Shown here: positions 21,851-35,589 of the stretch, one piece after another
How positions within the stretch are numbered: the first letter of the stretch is position 1
Layout: every line of letters begins with the position of its first letter
Source: Welwitschia mirabilis
Lineage: Eukaryota > Gnetophyta > Gnetopsida > Welwitschiales
DNA: 64,000 nucleotides
Assembly (NCBI GenBank): GCA_051453625.1
Contig: JBOZIK010000001.1
Coordinates: forward strand, 26,819,994 to 26,883,993
Reading direction: 5' to 3'
Translations under genes and position numbers: made by a program
Notes under the pieces: model-generated
The model's input: the letters and a program-made list of their open reading frames with translations, nothing else
Told to the model about the DNA's origin: nothing
The model's database searches: none

Positions 21851-24471
21851 ATTTATGTATGAAGGAGGTTCTATATGTCAAAGATAATCCCTTATGGTTT
21901 AATAAGATTTTTAAGTATTGAATGAATTCTAGGGTTGAAAATAATAGGAGTTATCTTTGAAAAAGAACAAAGGAAAAAAACCAATGTTGTGATTGGCATT
22001 AAATTTCATGTTAGATTTGGAATGGATTTGATAATAGGATTTGCATTTAGAAAGAAACATTTTAAATGATTAAGACCTACTTAAAGTTTAACATGTCAAA
22101 GAACGATGGGTTTAGAAAGTTCTTGATGGTGAAAAATGTCAAGAGAGGTAAGAGAGATCTAGAAAAATGTTAGTAGTGAAATATGTAGAAAGGTCAATAG
22201 CACTAATTAGTTCTACTAGTGATGCTAATTGTTTAATCAGTACATGTTCAATTAAAACTTCAAACATTGAAGGGGTAAATATACCCGAGCTTAGAAAGTT
22301 TATTTTCATTGTTTTAACAAACAAAGGTATTTTCCTTTTATTTTACAAATAAAATCAAAGAAAAAACAAAAAACTTAGTGATATTATTAGGGATTTAAAT
22401 AATATTTTAATATATTTTAATATATTTCAAAATTAAAAAGATTTTAAGGGATTTTAACTTAAAATATTATGGAATTTACTTATTAGAAAATTACAAGATT
22501 TATTGGAAAAAAATATCAAGTTTTTTACTTTGCAAAAGGATCCTAAGGATACAGAAGAGGATTCTATTTCTTTTTATTTTAGTAACATTGGTAGCTCAAA
22601 AAAATTAAATAGATATGAATTTTATGTATCTAGTAAAGCTTCAATAATATCTTTTAACATTTGATATTATTATGAAAAAATACATCTTGTTTTATCTAGA
22701 CATCAAGCAATTTTTCTTTAATCATTCAAGGAACCTTCTCATAGTAACTATCCATTGATAACAAATGCTATAGTTCTTCTATTTTCCATCTAGAAGTAAT
22801 TTCTTAAGATTATAAACTTTTGTGCAGTTGGTTGATCTCAACTATATAATTCAAATATACAACTTAGACACACTCCCTTTCTAAAATAAACAATGACACC
22901 AAGGATCACACCAATATTTATTATATTTGTTTTGAAAATATTAGTATTGAACCAAAATCTGCTACCTAATTACCAATAGCTCAAATAATCCAAAGAATAA
23001 ATTACTTCTTTCATATGGCCCCTCTTGAAGAAAGAATACCTTCTTTTCTCTTTTCATTAATGTAATTTAGCAAGGAAAGAGAATGGACACACTTTAAGAG
23101 CATAATATGATAGAGAGTTATTTATTAAATTCAGAAGGATGAATTGCAATCCATTCTAGAATAAAAATGAAATAAATTTTTACTATAGAAATATTTTTTC
23201 CATTTTTAACTAGCGTACATAGATATATTATATCTTATTTTCTATTCCATCAAGAAAATTACTTTTTATTTATTCATGGGTTTTACAAACATGGATTAGA
23301 CTACATCTAATCACCTCCAAAGAAAATATTAGATTACTAAGAAAGTTTAAATCACATAACACCAACATTTTCGAAACTCTAAAGATTATTATATTTAATA
23401 TAAAAATGTTGACTTCTTTTAAAAACTATTTGTTTTAAACTAGCTTGATTATAATTTTTTTCCTAATTCAACCAATACATCCTCTAATCTTTAATCAACT
23501 TTATGCTTTAATTTAATTTCTTGGAGCAAGTATTCTATCTTGTTTCCAATATTCTACATCTTAATCTAGTCAAAATTTTTTAATTTTGGGATTTCCTTAT
23601 TGAATAGTATTTTCCTTGGTAAAAATACGTAAAAAAAGATTTTCCTTTTCTTAGAATCATACTTGAAAGTTTCCTGCCTCAAATGGATTAGCCATTTAAT
23701 TTTTATGGTCAGCACAAAGTGATCTTCATAACCAGTAATGGGAAATGAATGCAAGAAAATGAAATGGTAGCATAGGTATGAATTGAAGATAATAGAAAAA
23801 CCCTAAAAAAATTGAAAACTCAAAAAAATAAAAAAAAGAAAAAAAAAAAGAAAGAAAGAAAAAAAGAGAACAAGAGGGTTCTTCTCTATTTTCATCATTT
23901 TTGATTTCCTTTTAGTTTTATAATTTTCATCACTTAAACCTTGGTTTAAAAGGAATTGAACATTAAAAACTTGCAAAAACTAGTTATCCCTATACATAAA
24001 AGATTGATATAATACTAAAATTCCATGTTAGAGCTAAAGCATCTATTAAAAACTTAAGGAATTAAAAATCAAGATTTATTAAGGCACATTTGAAAAGGGA
24101 CTAGTACCAATTACTAGAGAGTATAAAAAATGAAAAATAAAAAATTAGGACCAATTTGGATATTACTAGAAAAGGATTAATGCCAGCCACTAGAGAGTAA
24201 AAAAATGAAAAATGCAAAAATATAAATGTAAGAAAATAAAAACTATGCATGCTTCATTATAACTACCATGCCATTATCTTTATAAATGAGGCCAAAAAGC
24301 TTATTTGTATAAAATACAGCTACATTTGTATCTTAAAGTTAAAAAATAATAATAACATAAGATCACCTTAGACATACAAGTCTTATAAAGCCACATATAA
24401 ACTTATACCAATAAATACTAAGAGTTTCATTAAAGCATAGTCTTAGTTTCATTATTTCCTCAAAGATAAAT
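21851..24471. other. Anonymous AT-rich DNA
   Basis: No gene or element recognised. An A-rich purine tract lies at 23824-23876. Two related ACTAGAGAGTA(A/T)AAAAAATGAAAAAT blocks at about 24112 and 24190 form a short direct repeat. A 797-base sized gap follows (24472-25268). Confidence 0.5.
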
Positions 24472-25299
24472 NNNNNNNNNNNNNNNNNNNNNNNNNNNNN
24501 NNNNNNNNNNNNNNNNNNNNNNNNNNNNNNNNNNNNNNNNNNNNNNNNNNNNNNNNNNNNNNNNNNNNNNNNNNNNNNNNNNNNNNNNNNNNNNNNNNNN
24601 NNNNNNNNNNNNNNNNNNNNNNNNNNNNNNNNNNNNNNNNNNNNNNNNNNNNNNNNNNNNNNNNNNNNNNNNNNNNNNNNNNNNNNNNNNNNNNNNNNNN
24701 NNNNNNNNNNNNNNNNNNNNNNNNNNNNNNNNNNNNNNNNNNNNNNNNNNNNNNNNNNNNNNNNNNNNNNNNNNNNNNNNNNNNNNNNNNNNNNNNNNNN
24801 NNNNNNNNNNNNNNNNNNNNNNNNNNNNNNNNNNNNNNNNNNNNNNNNNNNNNNNNNNNNNNNNNNNNNNNNNNNNNNNNNNNNNNNNNNNNNNNNNNNN
24901 NNNNNNNNNNNNNNNNNNNNNNNNNNNNNNNNNNNNNNNNNNNNNNNNNNNNNNNNNNNNNNNNNNNNNNNNNNNNNNNNNNNNNNNNNNNNNNNNNNNN
25001 NNNNNNNNNNNNNNNNNNNNNNNNNNNNNNNNNNNNNNNNNNNNNNNNNNNNNNNNNNNNNNNNNNNNNNNNNNNNNNNNNNNNNNNNNNNNNNNNNNNN
25101 NNNNNNNNNNNNNNNNNNNNNNNNNNNNNNNNNNNNNNNNNNNNNNNNNNNNNNNNNNNNNNNNNNNNNNNNNNNNNNNNNNNNNNNNNNNNNNNNNNNN
25201 NNNNNNNNNNNNNNNNNNNNNNNNNNNNNNNNNNNNNNNNNNNNNNNNNNNNNNNNNNNNNNNNNNNNAGAAAAAAACCAAATGTAAAGACACAATTCA

Positions 25300-25938
25300 G
25301 TGAAAAAAAAGTAAAACCAAGAAGAAATGTTTATAATAATTCAAAAACTAAAGCTAGGAATGGAGCGTGGCTTTCAGAATTTAGCATGAACATAAAAACA
25401 ATGGTGAGAGTTCCTATAATAAAAATAAATTTACTCTATTATAAAATTAGAAATGTTAAGCTTTGTCAAATCTGAAGCATAATGACATAATCTCATTTAC
25501 CATATGAGTGTTGGTAATGACCTCAAGTCATCTTAACTCTTATAACATGTTTGTATAAGCATGGAAAGTAGGATGTGATTCCCAAAGACCATCAAACATC
25601 AATATAAACTATGGACTAAGATGTAAACATGAAGGAGTTACTCAAAAATAATATAAAGCTCAGCATGTTTTAGTATAATAAGAAGTATAAAAAGTATGTA
25701 AACATTCACAATTGTTATTTAAAAACTTGCAAAAAAATTCACTATAGCTTCTCTAACTTATTAAAAGCATTAAAAGTATGTCACTATCCACATTTAAAAT
25801 AAAGATAATAAATCTAAGAATAGTAGTATTTTATTAATGAAATAGAGTAAAGATATAACACATAAATAGGAAACATCAAATTATGACTGAAATTTCATGC
25901 TAGCCTTAAGGGCTTAACCATCTTAAGAGAAAGATTTA
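25300..25938. repeat. 0.65-kb direct repeat, left copy
   Basis: This stretch aligns along its length with 29955-30582. Shared landmarks are (C/T)AGCATGAACATAA, GACATAATCTCAT, TGTATAAGCATG and CTTAAGAGAAAGATTTA. Divergence is substantial. The left copy is cut by gaps on both sides. The pair brackets the Athila relic, but neither copy starts with TG or ends with CA where I can see it, so I do not call them LTRs. Confidence 0.7.
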
Positions 25939-26038
25939 NNNNNNNNNNNNNNNNNNNNNNNNNNNNNNNNNNNNNNNNNNNNNNNNNNNNNNNNNNNNNN
26001 NNNNNNNNNNNNNNNNNNNNNNNNNNNNNNNNNNNNNN

Positions 26039-26093
<55 letters not shown>

Positions 26094-26112
26094 TGAGTGA
26101 GTGAGTGAGTGA

Positions 26113-26150
<38 letters not shown>
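26039..26150. repeat. Compound (GT)n(GAGT)n(GA)n microsatellite
   Basis: A GT run emerging from a 100-N gap passes into GTGA tetranucleotides and then a GA run. In the Athila-type element the equivalent position (50550-50580) carries a GAAA repeat, so a purine repeat here may be a feature of the family's 3' region. Confidence 0.95.
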
Positions 26151-26153
<3 letters not shown>

Positions 26154-28977
26154 GAAGAAGATAAAATTCTAAAAATAAATTTTATGATGTTCTATTACAA
26201 ACATAGCAGGGTAAATTTATTTCAAAAGGAACCTTTAATAATATGATATGGTAACTGTGGCAACTCACCAAAGAGTTACTTCGTCATGATCTAGTTTCAA
26301 CTTAAGGGATCTTACTCTTTTGGTAGTGGTTGCACTTCCTTCATCATTGTGAATAGTATTCTTTACTACCTTATTGACTTGACTTTTCATAAGGCTAGAG
26401 CCATGACTTTGAGAGCATGATAAAACATATTGATCATTAGATGATACATTAGCAAAGTCTCATTATTTATTTAGTAGATGATTGGATTTATTTTAGTCCT
26501 AACATTACATTAATACTTTTACAAAATAACTACCTGATATTATTGTAATCATTACCCTCTCTTCATTCGGCTTATTATTATCTATCACTTAATGATGCAT
26601 TATTAATATCAAATAGTTCTATGATGAATACAATTAATTCTTGCTATGTTAGTATTTTGGGTAAAGTAGTTAATATTCTTCATATACCTTTATGTCTATT
26701 TATCATTTTTAGCATTTTCTTAGTTTTTTACTTAGAAATCTTAAAGACATTTTTACATTTTACTATCATATTAATAGGACCTATATCCTTTTAGCTTATC
26801 ATCATCTTTATCTCTTTCACCTCAGTGGCCACTGCTTAATCATACTATTACTTTCATCATTGACTATCAGTTTCAATTTATCTTAATTTTTACCTCATTA
26901 AGTATGAACATCATTTTATGATTTTATTTTTCTTTTTATTTTCAGGTTGTAATTTCTACTTTGTTTTCACTTTTTAGTTTTATATCTCTTGAAACTTTTA
27001 ACTTGTTTATTTTGATCATTACATGTATTGCCAGCCCACCAAGCAAAACCTGTAGTTTCTTGGTCATGACCAGTTAAAGTAAGAGTTCCATTAAAAAGCG
27101 TTTCCATGGGGTAGAATATAAGGTTTTCATGAGGCTAATCTTGAGCTTACTTCAAATCTGGATGAATTTATTTATCTCATGGGGGTGAAATCTTTGGGAT
27201 CATCAAAATATTAGATCTAATTAAAATGAATTTGTGTATTCTATATTAATGCATATCTTATTCATAATATTTAATTGAAATATCTTTTTAATATGCTAAA
27301 TGAGATGAATTCTATGTTTGATAATGTATCACTTAAGTGCTGTTTCTTATTTCTTTTCTAATTGGGCTCACTTCTGTTCTTTTCCACTTTCTTTCTCAAG
27401 AACTAATAAATTCTTAGTGACAGGTTACTTTACAAGGCCAAATTGATCAATTTAATAGTTTTATTAGATTGTAATTTTAGATATATTTGATAAGTTTTCA
27501 AACAAATTGGGAAGAATTTGAAGAACTATCAAGATGATCAAATGAAGCATCAATTTCTAATGTATGAACCTTGTCCTAGAATATTTAAGTACCTAAACTT
27601 ATTTAAAACATCATAGATTTAATTTGGACTTAGAAGTGATGATCAACATGGTTAGAAGATGGAAAAGAAGTGACATTCAGTTAGTCATTCAGACAACAAT
27701 CAAAGGATAATAGCAAATTATGAAGTAAAATCATAATATGAAAATGGCTCTGACTAGTCTTCATGATGAATGATAAGTATACCATTAAAATAAACTTCTT
27801 AGAAAGGTCTTGAGATAACTCAATGAACTTAAAAACCATAATCAAGTTTAGAATACATTCAACCATGATCAATGCACTTGTGAAGAATGAAGGAAGGTTA
27901 ATTTTAGTAGAAGAAAGCATTAGAGACCGAGAGAAAGTTCAATCAAGGTGATTTAAGAAAAGACAGTATCAAAAAAAGTGTTGCTCACTTGGTCATCCAA
28001 ACAATAGCAGAAGGACAACTAATAGGAAAATAAGAAATGAAAAGACTATCATCTACCTCATAACCTAGATGACACATCTAAATGACACTCAGTATACACA
28101 AATAAAAATGTTATTTTTTCACTGACAGTCATCCACCCAGTTATTTGGACAATACTTAGGTGGATGAGACTTAGGTGTTATAGTAAGAAAACACATGAAA
28201 GACAATCAACTATTATAAGAGAAGATTACATTTTGTTTACCTAGTCATATAGACGACACCTTATAGGACGATAGTTCTAATGAATATAAAACATATTCTA
28301 TCTATTTCAAAATCAGTGGTAGAATTAATCTTGATTAGTTACTACTCCTTGGTAATCTAAACCATTAATTTAAACCTATAAATTCCCCTTTTTGATTCCA
28401 CATTTTATATATTTAATGCATCAATTATTCTTGTGATGATTTAAAGATCAATTATGTAAGAAATTCATGTAGCTTAGGAGAGTAGCCTACCTTGGTGTTG
28501 GACTATGTTTCCTCCATTAAAGAGGAAATACTTTTAATTGAATGTAAGAAAATTATGATTAATAAAGATTATTGTGTTTGTACTAATTTCTCTCTTATGT
28601 TCTTCCTATGTTATGTTGAAATCAATTCAAGTGCATAAAAGGTAACTGTAATTTTAATATAGTATACAAGGGCCAACCTGTGTGATAACAAGTTGATGAA
28701 ACTTGGTTAGTAAATTGCATTTAGGATTGTATTTCATTCTTGTAATGCATGTACGATTGTATTGTCATTCATTTATCATTCTGAAATTGAATAAAAAATC
28801 ATTTTAATTCCTTTCTATGAAGCATTCTTTTAGATGTACTTAGAATTCCTCTCTAGAGTATGACAGTGGGTTGACTCCCTATATTAATGTGTGTTGTGTG
28901 AATTAGATACTAAGATTCTAGGTTATTATTGATAATGATTAATTGAAGAAGAAATGCATATGGTCCACACCCTAACA
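26151..28977 (+). mobile_element. Relic 3' end of an older Athila-family element
   Basis: From 26180 to about 26700 the sequence follows the 3' non-coding region of the element at 40806-53019: AATATGATA(T/G)(G/C) with CTGTGG, GGTAGTGGTTGCACT (26319) against TGATAGTGGTTGCACT (50753), and the ATATTCTTC segment (26673 against 51060). A diverged LTR follows at 27470-28977. Everything upstream of the 3' region (gag, pol) is absent or in the gaps to the left. Divergence from 40806-53019 is large, so this is an older insertion or a different subfamily. Confidence 0.6.
27470..28977 (+). repeat. Diverged Athila-family 3' LTR
   Basis: Landmarks in family order: ATATATTTGATAAG near the start (27480), TCATCCA/GACGACA-type blocks in U3 (28000-28260), CTATAAATTCCCC (28376-28388) where the others have CTATAAATAAAGG, CCTTGGTGTTGGACT.TGTTTCCTCCATT (28490-28520), and CTATATTAATGTG (28887) against CTATATTAGTGTG. 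The ends are estimates: TG at 27470 and ...CCTAACA at 28977. It is about 1.5 kb against 1.1 kb in the younger copy. Confidence 0.6.
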
Positions 28978-29954
28978 TACATCCACTTGAAAGATTAAAG
29001 AATCAAGATGCTGCTTCTTCTTTTAATAAAAGACTAAAAAGCATACATATGACATCTTCAAGAGTAGTTTTTAAGATCTAAATCAATCTTTTAAAAGATT
29101 TCATAATTTCTTCTAGAATGGGAAACTTAGTTTAGTAGAATGATTCAGGGAAGAAACCTTTTTTACTCTTAGGAATAAGATTAAAAGTTTAAGAATTTAA
29201 AGGATGATTCCCAAATATAGGAAGGGAATTAACCATGACTCTTCTTCTGGTATTTACAAGTCAAAGGAGGTATTTGGTTAATGGATAGATTTAATCAACT
29301 AGATATGCTATAAGTAATAGATTTATGAAGGGGGTTTAAAAAGATATTGGGGGTAGAAAGTATATGTGAATTTTGATGTTTATCCTTTTTTATCGATTAT
29401 TAATTTAAAGAAGTAAAAATAAAAAATTATTTTTATCTTTTACATTATTTAAGTATTACTAGTTTTGAAAATCTTATTTTTCATAACCTGAAAGGCCATA
29501 ATTCCGATTTTAATTATAGAGTTATTAATTATTAAATCTTTTTTCACCATAACCTAGGTTTGCATTTTTATTATAAACCTATGATAACTTAAAACTTCTT
29601 TGCTTTTTATCATTTAGTAATCTTGGAAGATGATTAACAAGCATCTTTTTCATATGCATAGATCTTGAATTGGAAATAATTCTTTAAAGTGATATTCATT
29701 TGGGCTTACTTATGTAGCACTTTTAAAATATTTAGCAAATAAGTTCTTTGTATAAGTATGTTTGCTTCATTTGTTTAGTAATTCTTCCTTTGAAGTATGT
29801 TACTCAATGTTGGAGGCCAAACTTTACAAATAAAAACTAGGTCCTTCATTATAGAAAGGTCCTAATGCTGTTATTTCCTCATGAATAATTTGTGACAAAA
29901 TACAAGAAAGAAAATTAAAAAAATTAAAGGAAAATAGATTTAAGAAAAAGAAAA
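28978..29954. other. Anonymous AT-rich DNA
   Basis: No gene, LTR or protein motif recognised on either strand. The right part is purine-rich (29900-29960). Confidence 0.5.
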
Positions 29955-30582
29955 TAAAAGTGAAAAGAAATGTTTAGAAAGTTTAGAGACTAAAGATAGG
30001 AATGACCGTAGATCTCAGAATCCAGCATGAACATAACAATAATGGAAAGATTTCCTGTAATAAAAATAGATCTTCTCTATTTTTAAGATCGAAATGTTAA
30101 TATTTGTCAAAGATTAAGCATGGTGACATAATCTCATGCATCATATGAGTATTCGTGGAGAGCTCAAGTCATCTTATCTCCTATAGCATATTTGTATAAG
30201 CATGAAAAGGAGGATGCAATTCACAAAGACCATTAAACATCAGTATAAACTATAGAATAAAATATAAATAGGAAGAAATCAATTAGAAATAAGATAAAGC
30301 TCAACATATTTTAGTACAACAAAAATTATGACAACTATGTAAAATATCCATACTTGCTATCAAAAAGATTGTACTAAAGATTAACTACTATTTCCTCCAC
30401 TTATTAAAAGTATTAAAATTATGTCATAAGCCACACTTAAAGCCAAGAGAATAAAGCTAAGAATAGCAACATTTTATTTAATAAAATAGAGCAAAACTAT
30501 AATAAAAAACAAAAAACATTAAGCTACAACTAAAATGTCATGCTATCCTTAAGGAGTAACCCCTCTTAAGAGAAAGATTTAG
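29955..30582. repeat. 0.65-kb direct repeat, right copy
   Basis: Partner of 25300-25938 (landmarks given there). Sequence continues past the point where the left copy runs into its gap, so the true repeat may be longer on the right. Confidence 0.7.
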
Positions 30583-33476
30583 AAGATAAACATAAATAGC
30601 ATTAGCCTCAGTATGAAGTACAACAAGATCAGTCCCTTCCCAAGCATGAATTCTCCATTTATAAATTTTTATAAGTGGAATGCTTGACCCTTTTTATAGA
30701 GAAGATTGAACTTAGAATGATTGAAATTATTTGTTTTTTAGTGTTTGGTGGGGGAGTTGAGGTTCCATTTTCTTGCATTTGGTGGAGTGCTTATCATAAT
30801 GAGTACAACATGTTAGATTTAGAGCAAGATTCCTCCACTCACTAGTACCACCACCACATGTCTCTAGCGTTGTTATTATTCTATGTAGAATTGGTTATTT
30901 TATGGCTAAAGATAACTGTAGATTTTAGTGCATTAGATAACTAGTTCCATAACTAAAAATGGATTTATTCTCCATGGGAGTCTAGGCTATAAATTTGGAG
31001 TTTTAATTAACTAGCATTGTGATACAGGTAAATGGTGCCACTAGCTTTTTATACAAGAACAAGTCCTTCTTCTGATATGTACTCCATAATGCAGCTAGAA
31101 GCCTAAAAATTTCATGGGGAAAGCATAAGATCAAGCATGGCATAAAAAAACAATAGAATACATATTTTTATGATTAAAATAGTTAATTAATGTCTTTTCT
31201 TGTAATAAACTGACCTAAAATACTTGAGATAAATAATAATTTTTACATGTTAACAAATTATATAATAATTTGTACCAAGTTAATTAGTTAAGTATAATGC
31301 TTTAAATGTTTTTCATGTAATCTAACATTATTTGTAGATCCATTTTTTTGCATTTCTTTTTACAAAATACATAATTTAATATGCTATGTTTATTTTGAAA
31401 GAAGTATAATAGTATGGGAAGATCCATTGTTTCACTTAATGATCTTGATTAACTTCCATTAGTTAGAGTTCATCCACGATCATATGGTAATAAGACTATT
31501 TAGATATTTTCACATGTGTTTAATGCAAGTATAATCTAGATGTTATATATAGACATATAGGAAATGACATTCATAAAAAAAATATAGGAATATTTTCATA
31601 AATATCTTAGATGGAAAGTCTTTAGACAAGGATTATGACTTTTTGATGAAAAGAATTAAATTTCCTTCAACCTCTAATGAATAATATGGAGTTAAAGATT
31701 TTATTAATTTATATGTCAATAATAATAAAATTAACATGCATAACAAAGATAATTACTAAGATTAAAACAACCTGTTGCTAAATGTTTAGTGAATAAGGAT
31801 ATATGTCATTCTTCATTTGATGGAAACATAGGATAATTAGATAAAGAGGTTTTTGGTTCTAAGGATGTAAGAATAATATTAACAGACGACCATTAACTCA
31901 AAGTAGGATTGGTAAATGGACTTATGATTTCAAAAAAATAGATTATTAACATGTAAGAAGGTCATTAGAATAAATTTATTATCTAATTCTTCATTTTAAT
32001 TATTTCTTAGAAATATTATTGAATAGATCATATCTCAAAAAAGTACTTATTATTTTAAATATTTGAGGTGGAACATCTAAGCTTTTACTTAAACTCATAT
32101 TACAACCTCTAATTCATAAGGCATGATATTATAAAGACATGCATAAACATTAGACCAAAGAAGACAATAAATTTAACATTTGAAAAAAAAAAAGTTAGGA
32201 TCATTTTAATTGAATAATTTCATATGTATAATGCATCCTCAAAGTGGAGGTGTAGAAATATTTTGAAAGAGTAACATCTTCAAAGTTAGAGATTTATAGC
32301 TAAATGTTTAATATTAGTTTATATTTAGGTGTAAAAATAAATCTTTTTACTCTTTGCATTCTCTTCTTATGAATGAACATTTAAGATGATTTTTCATAAA
32401 CACATATTTGCTTATTGAATTATAAGATCAAACTACATTTATTAACAGACAACTACATTCATATATAAATTTTCATTCTTTAAGAATGCATATGATTTTT
32501 GAGAAAATAAATAATATTTTTTTATGAGTATGTATAGTTAAAATTTATGCTTGCTACCATCAATAATGATAGTCTGTACTAACTTTTAAATATAAATGTG
32601 TGCATTCACAATATAATATTAACTATTTAAAAAGGGTGTGCATTTATAATATTAACTTTTTAACTATGCACCAAAAAGTCAAAGTCATCCGTTTAACCTA
32701 TGTTTCCTTTTAAAGAAAGACACAAAACAATTGAAAAATTTAGTTCAAATGGCAATTTTGAGCTTTTGATAAATGGTTAGAAGTGAAATTTGGTCAATGT
32801 TAGGACATTGAATTCATGGTTAAGAATCAACATTAATCTTACAACTAAAGAAAATGATGGTTTAACAAATTTAACATAGAATGATTAACATTCATTCCTG
32901 GTCCATCAGAAAACATTATATGAAGTGATATTTGAGGTACAAAAGGATAAAAGATGTTATTATGAAGAGTTCATAATCATAGAATAGAACACGACATTAA
33001 GAAGGATTCATTCTTAAGCGTTTTTCATTAAAATAAACCTTAAATGTGATGTAGCTATTACAAAAAAGTTATTATAAATCTGATACCCTTATTAATACAA
33101 CTTTAGTAAGAGCAAAGACTTTTCTTATAATCATGATTGTATGATGTTCTCTACATAATGATGATTAAAGGAATCATTCATGAAATAAGTACTTCAAAAA
33201 AAAAAAAAAAATGATTTGTTATGAAGGATATACTTTGAGGAAGATTAAATTGATTTACGGTATGACTAGCTAAAAAAGTAAAAAGGATGTTTAGTCAAAA
33301 TTAAAGATCCATGATTCATCATTATGTATTTATATTACAGGTTTCTAAGAATAACTATTAGACTTTTAAAAAATATTATTTATTTCAAAAAAAATATTTA
33401 GTGAGAATGCATTGTAATCATAATATGGTCAAATTGTAGTTTTATTAAAGAAAGACACCCACCTTCATAGAATAAT
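30583..33476. other. Anonymous AT-rich DNA
   Basis: Nothing recognisable: no open frame above chance, no terminal repeats, no conserved retroelement blocks. Short A runs and many in-frame stops occur on both strands. Confidence 0.5.
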
Positions 33477-34975
33477 TGATCACATTACATCACATTACTA
33501 TTAATAGTTTGAACATGATTTTCATTAGTTGTTCATAGATAAATCCTATTCACCATATCATATTGTGACTTAGACTTCAATCAATATTCATCATCGTGGT
33601 TTGTTTTTCTTATTTGTTTGTGGACTTTCTAGGTATACACACATATTGTAAGGCATATTTCGATCAACATTCATCGTAGTAGTTAAGCCCATTGATCACA
33701 TCCTATTACACTACTATTAATAGTCCAAACACATCTTTCATTGGTTGTTCATAAATAGAACCTATTCATCACATCATATTATAACTTAGACTTTGATCAA
33801 CATTTATCCTAGTAGTTTATCTTTCTTATTCATTTATAATAGACTTTCTAGGTACAAACACATATTTGAAGGCATACTTTGATTAACATTTATTGTAGCA
33901 TTTAAAAGTGAATAGTCAACCCCACCTAAGCCATAATCTCTTATACCTTACTAGATTCTTCTACTTTCTTCTTTTATTCTTCTTCACATTTCATCTCTTA
34001 ATCTCATTATTCCACTTCCTTCTATTATTCTTCTTTAGCATTTCCTCTCTTAATCTTGTATAATAAACCAAGTAGTAGATGTAGCTGAAAAAGCTATTGA
34101 ATGATCACATTAGTTTTCTTTGTTCTAGTTCATCCATTAGAGGTTTTTGATTTATTTTTGAAGAGATTTTGGTTTGTTGGAATTTATTCCTTACAGTTAG
34201 CATTTATGTGAATAGTAATACTTGACCCCAAAGCCAACTCACAAATAGAATAAAGAAAGCTAGGATGTGAAGAAGTCATAGGTTTGTATTCTTCAAATTC
34301 TTATAAATTATGATCCATTATTTCCTTGTAACATTACAAGCTCCCTAAAGTGGTGTACTAGCTATATACTCTTAATAATAAAAACCTTAGCACATTGTAT
34401 GACATTATATTGCATTGCTATTAATAGTTTAAACACATTTTCCACTAGTCATTTACAGATAAAACCTATTGATCAAATTATATTGTGACTTAGCTTTGAT
34501 CAATATTCATTATGATGGTTTACCTTTCTTATCTTTTTGTAGTATTTCTAAGTTAAAACACATTTTATAGGGCATAGTTCAATCAATATTCATTGTAGTG
34601 GCCAAGACTGGATAGTCACCCTCCACTAAGCCACAAATGAAAGAAATAGAGTTGTGAAGAAGTAATAGATCTCTCATACATTGCTCAATTCTTCTATTTT
34701 ATTTTTCTATTCTTCTTTAGCATTTCCTGGCTTAGTTTGATTGCTTAGCCTTCTTTTATTCTTCTTTACTATTTCTTCTTTGTACATGTATTTGCGAAAG
34801 CTACAAAATGATTACTATACTTTTATTTGTTACAGTTTGTCAACCAAAGGTTTTCTATTTATGTTTGAAGAGTTTTTATTCGTTAGGATTTTTGCCTCAC
34901 AAATAGTGTTATGAGCTCCCCAAAATGACCTACTACTTATTTGCTATAATAGTGAAAAACCTAGTGTTATGATTA
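33477..34975. repeat. Irregular tandem repeat (about 215 bp and 0.7 kb)
   Basis: A block with GATCACATTAC, CTATTAATAGT, TTGTTCATAGATA and TTTCTAGGTA occurs at 33477 and 33692. A third, more diverged copy is at 34395. Copies two and three are each followed by related sequence (GTGAATAGTCAACCCCACCTAAGCC near 33908 against TGGATAGTCACCCTCCACTAAGCC near 34610, then TTCTTCT-rich DNA). This makes a larger unit of about 0.6-0.7 kb. No protein is encoded. Confidence 0.75.
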
Positions 34976-35589
34976 TGATAAAATTCTAAACCTTATTTTT
35001 GATTTTTTCTTAATTGGAATGTCTTTGAGATATTCATAGCTTATGAAATTGAATACAACCTCTCTTCTATAATCTTCCACTTGATTAAAATGCTTAATAA
35101 AGGTACATGATATAGCATTGCTAGTTAGGAAATGGAAAGATTTATTTGAGGAAGAACAAAGCAATGATATACGAAGTATGGAATGAATTCTAAAGTCTTT
35201 TAAGATGAATGAAATAAAAGGGGTTAAATAAATAATAATTATTAGGACAAACAAGTAAACCAATTGTCTGGTATAATTTTTATCAACAGAAAAAATATGA
35301 TATTAAGACATCAAGAAAACAAATTGAATTTTCTGTTGATTAAGTGTCCAATAGTAATTATTGTGTCATTTCTCGAAGAGACTAAAAGTGAAATGCACAC
35401 ACAAAACATGATCCATCAGTTTGCATGTGACCGTCAAGCAAAATTTTTATTTAATGTGTACACCAAATTTGAAACAAATTTGATGAAAGCAAGAACTGGT
35501 TTAGAGAATATTGATTTTCATTAGATTTAAAAGAATTAATTAAGCATTCTAAGACGTGATAAGATTTAATTATTTCTGTTATTAGAAAA
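34976..35589. other. Anonymous DNA with two unrecognised open frames
   Basis: A minus-strand frame (34973-35263, 96 codons) and a plus-strand frame (35264-35524, 86 codons) meet back to back. Neither matches a family I recognise. The minus one is hydrophobic and Ser/Ile-rich at its N-terminus. Nothing supports translation. Confidence 0.4.

Noticed and set aside
24363-25295. 300-codon open frames on the minus strand
   Set aside because: They consist almost entirely of N; only a few residues at the ends are real. The same applies to frames at 16309-16806, 19200-19809 and most of 48498-49703.
25300-30582. LTR pair enclosing a 4-kb element
   Set aside because: Repeat ends do not show TG/CA or a target duplication, and one copy is cut by gaps; evidence is too thin to call LTRs.
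35264-35524. Small host gene (86 codons)
   Set aside because: No recognisable domain, no splice or promoter context, and length is within chance for this window; kept only as part of an anonymous stretch.
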